Assembly (NCBI GenBank): GCA_028386065.3 | Contig: JAKUCV010001309.1 | Location: 79,502-143,501, forward strand | Direction of reading: 5' to 3' | From: Turnera subulata | Lineage: Eukaryota > Streptophyta > Magnoliopsida > Malpighiales > Passifloraceae | DNA length: 64,000 nucleotides | Shown here: positions 55,307 to 64,000 of the stretch, in pieces | Numbering within the stretch: the first letter of the stretch is position 1 | How the letters are laid out: the number at the start of each line of letters is the position of its first letter | The notes under the pieces: generated by a model | What the model was told of the DNA's origin: nothing | The model's input: only the letters and a program-made list of their open reading frames with translations | Databases searched by the model: none | Position numbers and translations under genes: made by a program

Positions 55307-56879
55307 TGAACACCCAAATTTGACCCACGGAAATTTTACTGAATGAGACTTTGCACATGTGTAGACTAAGGATCAATGAGATGACTTGGTCCAAGGTTCA
55401 AGCATGATATGAATTGTAATTTAGTAAAATCAATGTATTTTGATGACATAAACCTTTATGCACTTAAATCCTAGGATTAATGAGACGATTTAGCCTTAGG
55501 ATAAAACATATGATAAGATTTATTTGCATCAAAATATATTTGGGCCTTTTTTATTTGTTTTTACCCGATAATGATGAGATGATTTATTCTTGGGTTAGGG
55601 ATGAATTTAATGGCCAAATTAATTGTTCTCTAGAGTTTGTCCAGCCCATTAACACATTTCTTGCAGATCAATTTTAGCTCTGATTTTCGTGGAAAATCAG
55701 AGTTAATTATCATTTAATTAGATTATGTGTTTTCGGTATGATTTTGTTTGTTAATGGTAATCTTTTGATTATGGAATGATTTGAGGGAGTAATGACCAAG
55801 TAATTGAGTGATTTCTGGGAAGATTAGGGGTTGATTACACGGTAGGATCGAATCAGGCCTGAATTAGGGGGATTGGGGGCTCGAAAAGGAAAAAACAGGT
55901 GAAACGCGGGGCAATCGGCGGCCATCTCACGAAGACAGCCAGCTTCCGGCAGGCATCCACACAAGAATGCCGGCAGTGGCGGTCATGCAGTGGATGACCG
56001 CCAGCAATGGCGGTCATCGCCCTTCAAAATCCCTGATTTTTTCGATTTTGTTTTTTTATTATCCTACGCGGTTTTGGACCAGATTTTCGGGCACAATCTC
56101 CACCATTAAGCAGGTCCACACCCCTAGGCTTCCCAGAACACTATAAATAGGACTCCTCACACACATTTCAAGGGACACAGAATCTTTCTCATATACACAC
56201 CCACAAGCTCTTCTTGCTTGGAGAAACTCTACTTCTTCAAGCTTAGAAATATTTTCTATGGCAGGAACTCTGGAGGATTTTCATGGGGAGCATCGAGCAA
56301 TAGTCTAGCAAGGAGGAATCTAGAGGAGGATCAACCATAGAGCTAAGGAGTGGCAACAAGGTGGGTGTAGAACTCGACCCATTGCAAGGAGCTAGAGGAG
56401 GGCTACATAAGGTAATCCTAAATTCTTTTTGATTGATTCTTGGTGATTGATTGTTGATGCTTTTGATGATGTAAGTGGCCACTTTGTGCCATGTTTAGAA
56501 CTAGGTGGCTTTGACCCCGATTACTCGGGTACGTAGGTAGTCTCGGTTTCACAAGGGGATGCAAGCCAAGTCTTTTCCTCCCCCCTTTCTTTATTTTCCA
56601 CACTCTTGCACACTTGCACAGGGCACATTTTTCACTTTAATTGCACAAGGTTTCGACCCAACACTGATGGGTGCCTAACACCTTCCCATCCGTGATGAAC
56701 CCCCGATCCCATGTCTTTGGTTCGCCATGACCAGTTGCCTAAGGAGTCATTCAAGGGTTTTTCCTAAGTTTTGTCCCTAATAAAACTTAGGTGGGGACTC
56801 CAATGATATTGGATTGACCTGAGGAAGAAGGTGAAAGGAATAGTTGAATAGGCCCGAGTGATTTTGGGTCGGGTATTCA
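55307..56879 (+). repeat. LTR3 (5' LTR of gypsy segment E3)
   Basis: 1573 bp, TGAACACCC...GGGTATTCA, TATAAATA at 56142. It is inserted in the E2 gag frame. Confidence 0.92.
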
Positions 56880-56881
56880 CA

Positions 56882-56901
56882 GCTGGCGACTCCACTGGGG
56901 A
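56882..56901 (+). other. Primer binding site of E3
   Basis: GCTGGCGACTCCACTGGGGA, two bases after the LTR end. The same site follows LTR2. I do not assign the tRNA. Confidence 0.75.
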
Positions 56902-57384
56902 AGTAGTGGGTTTGAGAAATCTTGTGCAATCATAGAGCTTTGTGTGTCTTTTTGTTTGTCATCATAAGTGTCCTGCATTTATGATGATGTATGTGAAGCC
57001 TTTACCGCAGGAGGGCGAGGGAAGCCAAGTCCACCACATACTTTCTTTAAGTGATGGTGGCTTGTATGAACCCGTTTCTCGATGCTTAGAAGTGATGGGG
57101 TTTAACTGGCATCAGACCTCACGCGATATCCATTATCACATGTGAGTAGGTCAACCTATTCTCTGGCGGCAGTATTTTGGCCCCCAACTAGCTGTATACC
57201 TTGAGCATCTCATGCATTATGAATCAATAAGTGGTACGTGCATTTGGGTGTATATTGTTGTGAATTCAAGTAATTGCAAATGGAGTGCCTCCATCATATC
57301 CTTTACCTCGGAAGAGAGAAAGAGTGATCCCTTGGGTACCCAGAATTCTCACCCTTACCCCCCCCCCCCCAATACCAGAGCAAG

Positions 57385-58830
57385 ATGAGTGAAGACAGCA
57401 CTGCCAAGATGAATATGACCTTGGAATCCCTGCTGCAAGACCCGGCTGTGAGGGATGCACTGATGATTCTCAAACAAGGAATTGCATCCCCTGGGAGTAA
57501 TGGAGACAAGCCTCGAAACATGATGATGATGATGAAGCGACACGGGGCGTTGGTTCGAAAAGCACAAAGACTCAAAGGAGGGGAGGAGAGACTTAAAAGG
57601 GTGGAAGAACTATTGAAGACCATAAAGAAGAAGGAAGATGATTGGAACCTGGATCGCTTGTTCTTGTTCCCTAGAGCCCGGTTGCCCGATAAGTTCAAGA
57701 TGCCTGACATCAAGAAGTTCAATGGAACAGGATGCCCCACAACCCACTTGAAGATTTATGTGAGGATGTTGCAGCCTATGGGGATAGGACCAGAATTGAT
57801 GGTTCAATTATTTCACAGAACTTTATCAGGGGCAACCTTGAAATGGTTCATGACTTTAGATGAGAGCAAGGTGAACAAATGGGAGGATATTTGTAAGGAA
57901 TTCCTGAATCAATATGGCTATAACACTGAGGTGGATGTCACAAAGAGGGACTTAGAAATGACCAAGCAAGGCACTCAAGAGATTTTTTCAACCTTCATTT
58001 CAAGGTGGCGCAACAAGGCCTCCCAAATGGTGAGCAGACCGGCCGAAGAGGATCAAATACAAATGGTTATCAGGAATCTGCAGCTGGCTTACTATGATCG
58101 CATGGTTGGCAATTACTATGCCAACTTCAAGGCCCTTGTCGGGGCAGGGGCGCAACTAGAGGACGCCATCAATTTAGGAAAGATCAAGGTTCCAGCAAAT
58201 ACCTCAGCATTTAGAAAGAATCCAAGTGCGGCTCTAGGGGAGAAGGCCATCGGAGTAAATCACATGGCAACTTAGATTGAACCCAAATTGAGAGAATTCA
58301 TCCCTTTGCCCATCCCTTTAGGGAAGATATTCAAGAAATGTGTGGAGGAAGGACTACTACAACCCCTAGAGCCTAAGCCTGGCTCACTTTTTGGAAGAGA
58401 GCCAAGTAGATATTGCGAGTTCCACCAAATGATAGGCCACACCACGGACGAGTGCATTTGGCTTCGTCACAAGATTCGAGACTTGGTGGAACAGAGGAGG
58501 ATCATACTACCTAACCAGAATGAAGCCAAGCGAGTTAATCTTATGGAAGAGTTAGACGGGGAAGACTGTTTCATGCTCAGTAGTGACCAAGGAAAAGAGA
58601 AAGGGGGATTCGCGAGAATTATCACCCAAGACGCCTCGCAGACAGGTAGGAACTAGGAGTGGTACAAAACAAGCATTATCTTCAAAACAGACAAAGAAGG
58701 AGCTGACATGAACCCTTACTTAACCTTGAAATCCGAGCATAAATCAGATATAGATAGTGAGTCCGAAGATGTAACCGAGGAATCAGACAATGATCACCTT
58801 GATTTTGGCTTTTCCCATTCCAGACCTTGG
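57385..58830 (+). pseudogene. E3 gag relic
   Basis: One frame from ATG 57385 with in-frame stops at 58273 and 58654. Blocks: DDWNLDRLFLFPRARLPDKF, FNGTGCPTTHLKIYVRMLQP, LKWFMTLDESKVNKWEDICK, STFISRWRNKASQMV, YYDRMVGNYYANFKALVGAG and the zinc-knuckle-like CEFHQMIGHTTDEC. After the second stop comes an acidic stretch (SDIDSESEDVTEESDNDHLD), where a frameshift at about 58830 leads into pol. The protease motif (DTG or DGG with an LG/LD partner) is absent. A C10 homopolymer precedes the start (57361-57370). Confidence 0.9.
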
Positions 58831-60845
58831 AAAATGATGATGCATCCATATCCCAAAGTAATGAAACGAGGCACTCTTTTGCTTACTTGGAAGTTTTCTG
58901 TGATAATATTTATCACATGTGTAATATGTGTGAATGTAATGAGATAAATGAACTCCCGGATTCTGTCGAAATCAACCTGGGTACTGAGATTGACCCAAAG
59001 ATCACAAGGATTGGTACGGCTCTTGACGGTACAATTCAAGATGACTTAGCAGCTTTAATCAAGGAGTATGTGGACGTGTTTGCATGGTCCTATGAAGATA
59101 TGCCGGGTATTGACCCGGCCATTGCTCAGCATCGGATTCCTCTTTTTCCTAACACCAAACCCATAAAGCAGAAGGCTCGCCGTCTCCAACCTCAGTGGAC
59201 CTTGAAGGTGAAGGAAGAAGTTGAGAAGCAGATTCGAGCCAGGTTTCTAGAAGTGATTGAGTACCCTGAATGGTTAGCCAACATAGTGTCAGTTCCAAAG
59301 AAGGACGGGAAAGTAAGAATGTGTGTAGATTACTGAGATTTGAATAAAGCCTGTCCCAAAGATGAGTTCCCACTGCAGCATATTGATCTGCTGGTGGATG
59401 CAACGGCCAGACACGCATTACTATCCTTCATGGATGGGTTCTCCGGGTACAACCAAGTAAAAATGGCACCAGAAGATAAGCATAAAACATCCTTCCGAAC
59501 AGAATGGGCCACATTCTGCTATAAAGTCATGCCTTTTGGATTAATCAACGCTGGAGCAACATACCAAAGGATGGCTACCATACTCTTACATGACATGATG
59601 CACAAAGAAGTGGAGGTCTATGTGGATGACATGATTGTGAAGTCGGAAACTCGGGAATCCCATGTGTCTAACCTGAGGAAGTTCTTCGAGAGATGTCGAG
59701 GGTTTGGCATGAGAATCAACCCTCAGAAGTGCGTCTTTGGTGTTCAAGCACGGAAAGTTATTGGGCTTCATGGTGAGTGAGCGGGGCATAGAAGTAGACC
59801 CCTCCAAGATCAAAGCTATTCAAGAAATGCCAACTCCGAAGAGTGAGAAAGAAGTCCGAAGCTTTCTTAGGCGGATACAGTACGTCAGCCGTTTCTTTGC
59901 CCAACTTTCCAACATTTTCGTGCCTATTCACTGCTTACTCAAAAAGGAGATTCCAGTTAGATGGGATGACAAGTGTCAAGAGGCTTTCGAGCTAATCAAG
60001 AAATATTTGTCCAACCCTTCAGTGCTCCAAACTCCCAGGCCTGGGAAACCTTTGTTATTATACTTGACCGTCACGGAAGAAGCCACGGGTGCAATGCTAG
60101 CTCAGTATCTACTGGACTCCCGCATTGAGACCGCCATCTACTATCTGAGCAAGAAGTTCAATGGATACGAATTGAATTACAACATGGTAAAGAAGACTTG
60201 TGTGGCGCTCACATGGTCCTGTCAAAAGCTTCGGCACTACTTCATCTCTTTTGAAGTCTTACTCATCTCTCGGATGGATCCCATCAGGTACTTAATGGAG
60301 AAACCCGTACTGAGCAGCTGCACAAGCAGAAGGGTCTCTATCACAATTCGACGTTCGGTTTGTTTCACAGAAGGCCATCAAGGGAGGTGCCATATCTGAT
60401 TTCTTAGCTTCTCAACCGGTAGGGAGTGATAAGAGGTTTGAACCACAATTCCTGGTTAAAGAAATAATGAACTTGGAGAGACCAACCTGGGAGAAGCATT
60501 TCGACGGGGCAGCTAACACGAGTGGCTTTGGGACGGGAGTGGTTCTTATGTCTCCTGATAGGGTGACTTACCCAATCTCGTGTAAATTGGAATTCTAGGC
60601 AACCAACAATGTGGCTGAATATGAAGCATGCATCATCGGCTTAGAGACGACACTCAACCTAGGGATCAAGCAGATAAGAGTGTTCGGAGAATCAGCCCTG
60701 GTAATATTCCAGGCAAAAGGAGAATGGAAGATCAAGGAAGAAAAGCTGGCACCTTATCATGATCACCTACAGACCTTAGCTTCTAAATTCGAGGTGATTG
60801 ATTTCTAGTATGTACCAAGGAGAGACAACCAATTTGCCAACGCAT
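58831..60845 (+). pseudogene. E3 RT and two RNase H domains
   Basis: RT: PGIDPAIAQHRIPLFPNTKP, YPEWLANIVSVPKKDGKVRM, CVDY then a TGA where the family has Arg (59334-59336), DLNKACPKDEFPLQ, FMDGFSGYNQVKM, PFGLINAGATYQRM and active site EVYVDDMIVKSE (about 59618-59650). A frameshift near 59755 leads to LGFMVSERGIEVDPSKIKAI and the first RNase H (LYLTVTEEATGAMLAQYL, IYYLSKKFNGYELNYNMVKK). After another shift near 60330, GGAISDFLASQPV leads to the second RNase H (HFDGAANTSGFGTGVVL, NNVAEYEACIIGLE, VFGESALVIFQ, YVPRRDNQFANALATL), with stops at 60597 and 60806. Confidence 0.92.
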
Positions 60846-62317
60846 TGGCTACACTTTCCTCAATGATGGGAATGCCAAACAATGCCATCATTTTGCCTTT
60901 GACAGTCCAGAGGAGAGACAAACCATCCTTCCACCGGAGTGAAGAGCCAAGTGAATCGTGGTTCCAAAGCTGTCTGAACCAATTGAACCCCAACGAGCCC
61001 CCCATCATGGCTCTCACCACTGCAAAGATAGACCAACCATCACATGGCCAGACAGGGGACGACGATGACTTAGACCATTGGTATAAGGACATACTGGAGT
61101 ATCTTAGGGAAGGGACATTCCCTAAGGAAGCAACAGTTGAAGAGAAGAAGATTCTAAGAAGATTAGCTGGGGGATATGTCATATGTGCTGGGAATATTTA
61201 CAAAAGACTTACTACGGGGATCCACTTGTTATGCGTAAATGCAAGAGGGGCGGGGCGAATCATAAAGGAAATCCATGAGGGAGATGGAGGTCCACACATA
61301 GGAGGGGACATGTTGGCTCGAAAGATATTACAATTAGGATATTTTTTGTCAACAATGGAGGCTGACTGTGCAAAATTTGTAAAATGTTGCCACACATGTC
61401 AAGTCCATGGGAAGCTGCAGCAAAAGCCGCCATTACCATTGACACCCATGTCTTCACCTTGGCCTTTCTCCACATGGGGCATTGATGTCATCGGGAAGAT
61501 AACCCCAAAAGCCACAAATGGACAACAGTACATATTGGTGGCCATTGACTACTTTTCCAAATGGGTGGAGGCTGAGTCATATGCTGTGCTCACTTCTAAG
61601 AAGGTGGTCAAAATTATTCGCAACAACATCATTTATCGTTATGGCGTCCCACATGAGTTGATATCGGATACTGGTTCACATTTCAAAGCTGATGTCGAGA
61701 GGTTATGCCAGAAATTTGGATTAAAGCGTCATAAGTTTTCGCCCTATCGACCTCAAGCCAATGGTGCAGTCGAAGCTAAAAATATGAAGGTCATCCTGGG
61801 AAAGATGATATCCACGCACAGAGAATGGGCAGAAAAATTTTCGTTGGCTTTATGGGGTTACCGGACCTCCATCAGATCTTCCACAGGCGCGACTCCATAT
61901 TCTTTAGTATATGGCATGGAAGCGGTACTACCCGTAGAACTCGAAGTACAGTCATTAAGAGTGGCCCGGGAAAGTAAGCTTCCTGAAACAGAATAGGTGC
62001 AAGAAAGACTGGATCAATTGGCGTTGTTAGATGAAAAGAGGTTGACAGCCTTGTATCATGTACAAGGATACCAAAGGAGGATAGCTCGAGCTTTCAACAA
62101 AAGGATCAAGGAAATAGGATTGAGAGAAAGGGATCTGGTGCTAAAAGAGGTAAGACAACCGGTGCATGACCCTAGGGGCAAGTTCAAAGCAAAGTGGATT
62201 GGACCTTATGTCATCAAGGAGATTTTACCGAAGGGAGCAATAAAAATCTAAGATTTGGACGGAAACGAGTTTCAAGAGCCGGTCAATTTGGATCAATTAA
62301 AAAAGTATCATGTGTAA
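60846..62317 (+). pseudogene. E3 integrase, nearly intact
   Basis: One frame with stops only at 61994 and 62249. Zinc finger: IHEGDGGPHIGGDMLARKI then CAKFVKCCHTCQ. Catalytic triad: D in WGIDVIGKI, D in LISDTGSHFKAD, E in NGAVEAKNMKVI. End of core: YGMEAVLPVELEVQS. C-terminal module: GKFKAKWIGPYVIKEILPKG, ending LDQLKKYHV. It inserts element DNA in intact copies. Confidence 0.93.
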
Positions 62318-62640
62318 TTTGAACCGATGCAAAAAGAACTACGTAGACCTGATTCCATGCTCTCGAAAAAAAAAAGAAAGCGATAAGCCATGGATAGGAA
62401 GCCCAAATCGGGTCCGGTAACTTTATTAATAAAAGATCAAAGGTTGACAAGAAAGGAAATGGGAGTTCATTCACTCGTTTATTTTGCATGAATTATACAT
62501 GTCATGAATACTTATCTAAGTAAAGCATCTAAAGTACGCTTAGGTGTCCTCTTCATGATCACTGGAGGGGCACAGGTTCTTGACGAATGTTTGATCCAAG
62601 GAGTCTATCCCCGTAACCAGAGAGGATTTGTTCGGTCTCA
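62318..62640. other. E3 spacer between integrase and antisense ORF
   Basis: No gene. A short purine run (62366-62380) matches the longer purine tract in E1. Confidence 0.6.
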
Positions 62641-63863
62641 CTCACCTCTTCTGCAACCACCTTTGATAATTCATGGAAGAAAAGGGATTGGCGATGTTAC
62701 AAACCTTCATCTTCGTGGGAAGACTCCAACACCCTTGCAAGAGCTTTATAGTGCAACCATCCATTAACCTATCCAAAGACGGACGAGGGAGAGGAGGAAT
62801 CATCTGATCTTGCCCAAACTGTCGTGCTACCCTGGATGGATGATAAAATGTTGTCCGAAGGACTCCTGGGAGCACCACAACCTTGTGACCAACTGTATGG
62901 ATGATCACTTCTTGCATTTTGAACCAAGGGCAATGCCACATAACCTGATATTCCTCCAAAAACTTCATGAAAACCACCCATTCCTTGCTAGAAGAGGGAG
63001 CAAAGGAAAGGACCCGTTCTTGATATCGCATCGAAGTATAAAAGTCCAATCTTGGAGGATGGATTAGTTTAAGGTGATCACACAGCCACATCTGCGGGGA
63101 AACAAATTCATGGGTTAAGGAAGGAGAAAAGGATGAGTCCCCGAAGATGCATGAAAGTTAGAGGCGATACCTGAAGAAGTAAGGGGCAACCAGTCAGGGG
63201 CCTATCCGGACAGGCTGCCAGGACTTCCAAACAGGCAAGAGTTTCGCCTAAAACAACAGGTACTATACTATGATTGTTGAATGATTTGGCCACTAGCGCA
63301 CCTACACTTAGAGGGCATACACCGGAGTGACCAGTCAGTAAGAACTCAAGCACCATCGTCAGAGCCAGGGCATGATCATGATCCCTTTTCCATGATGCAT
63401 CACATTCGAGGTACCCACGTGACACAACATCGACGGAGTATTGATCAACCAAGGGCGACAAGTTCATATGTGCATCCTTACCAAACAGATATTCCATCTG
63501 TCCCTCTATAATGGAAAAGAATGCACAAACCTCAGATTTGGTCACTGCAGCAGGAGAAACTATGGCAATATCATCTCCTACCTAGGTTTCAAGGAGTGCA
63601 CAGAATTCATCCACCAACGGACAGAGTTCCACCATGGAAGGGCCGAAGCGGAACACAGGGCGATCGTGATCCTAGAACATAGCTGCAGCACGAATTAAGT
63701 TCTCACTAACCTTCACTTCAGCTAGGTTAAACCAGGCAGAAAGCCTTGGCAGTTTGAAATCAGGGAGACGCACTTGGGGGACACTTCCCATCCAATGGAC
63801 CATGCTAGCACGGAAATCTTCACTCATGGCTACTTTAGATGTATTTGAAAGAGATTCTAACAA
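62641..63863 (-). pseudogene. E3 antisense extra ORF (plant DUF7745-like)
   Basis: Minus strand from 63863: SEDFRASMVHWMGSVPQV, then DHDRPVFRFGPSMVELCPLV, VTKSEVCAFFSIIEGQMEYL, HDHALALTMVLEFLLTGHSG, then SIVPVVLGETLACLEVLAAC up to 63108, and, after a gap, EWVVFMKFLEEYQVMWHCPW, GVLRTTFYHPSRVARQFGQD and QMIPPLP. The wording FGxxELCPxxxEFxALL and FYHPxRVxRQFGxxQxxP resembles plant proteins of the DUF7745/plant-mobile-domain type that accompany retroelements. Stops at about 63676 and 63592 break it. A gap at about 63092-63107 could be an intron edge. Function is not known. Confidence 0.65.
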
Positions 63864-64000
63864 GATATAAGGGTCTCTGGGTACTCAAGGCTTTATTTAT
63901 ATTGCTCTAAGGTTGGTGGAATCTGTGAAAACCCTAAAGCCCAGGCCTGAAGACCGAAAAGGAAAGATCCAGGGGCCATAACTGACACAATCGGCAGTCA

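Larger units (their letters stand above)
55307..64000 (+). mobile_element. E3, Tat-type Ty3/gypsy element, right end beyond window
   Basis: LTR, primer site, gag, RT, RNase H, second RNase H, integrase, then an antisense ORF, in the Tat-lineage order. The 3' LTR is not reached. A protease domain is not visible between gag and RT. Confidence 0.87.

Noticed and set aside
63281..63511. Plus-strand ORFs at 62.5-63.7 kb
   Set aside because: They overlap the minus-strand extra ORF, which has the recognisable protein wording.
1..64000. CRISPR array, operon or prokaryotic defence system
   Set aside because: The repeats seen are eukaryotic transposon or minisatellite repeats, and the genes have spliceosomal introns.

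Overview
This is a nuclear window from a flowering plant, most likely a eudicot. The host signal is a tandem family of peroxisomal acyl-CoA oxidases of the ACX3 (medium-chain) type with short GT-AG introns. Everything around it is transposon debris: Ty1/copia, Athila-type and Tat-type Ty3/gypsy elements, LINE fragments, MITEs, a hAT element and tRNA-type SINEs. I cannot name the species.

Layout. 1-3.5 kb: decayed copia pol and its 3' LTR. 3.8-4.8 kb: an antisense hydroxyethylthiazole kinase (THIM) relic next to an ACX3 exon-1 relic (copy 0). 4.8-7.1 kb: a TTACGG-rich palindromic patch, a (TA)n tract, a second copia fragment and a LINE fragment. 7.2-13.6 kb: ACX3 copy A, 13 exons and 696 codons, intact, with two MITEs in inverted orientation upstream. 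14.4-33.9 kb: an LTR-element complex in which an Athila-type element (14517-26076) lies next to a minus-strand Tat-type element (about 26104-33937). 34.1-40.3 kb: duplicated ACX3 flanking sequence, LINE RNase H relics, three direct repeats and a 1.1-kb hAT element with an 8-bp target duplication. 40.3-44.1 kb: ACX3 copy B, the same 13 exons but with an exact 76-codon in-frame deletion in exon 1. 44.9-46.5 kb: copy D, a collapsed ACX3 relic. 46.7-64 kb: three related LTR/gypsy segments in the same orientation (E1, E2, E3), the last with gag-pol and an antisense extra ORF.

How it fits together. Copies A and B share exon lengths and splice phases except exon 1, so they come from duplication of an intron-containing gene, not retroposition. 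A keeps the full reading frame but has an off-consensus TATA region and poly(A) hexamer. B keeps a canonical TATA box and AATAAA but has lost part of its N-terminal domain. The mobile elements are mostly broken: the Athila element lacks reverse transcriptase and RNase H, the Tat element lacks the integrase core, E1 lacks pol, and E3 lacks a recognisable protease.

I found no new defence, CRISPR or biosynthetic system. The most interesting features are the diverging ACX3 pair, the anomalous junctions around the Athila element, the antisense ORFs in Tat-type elements, and the MITE pair that could fold into a long hairpin upstream of ACX3 copy A.
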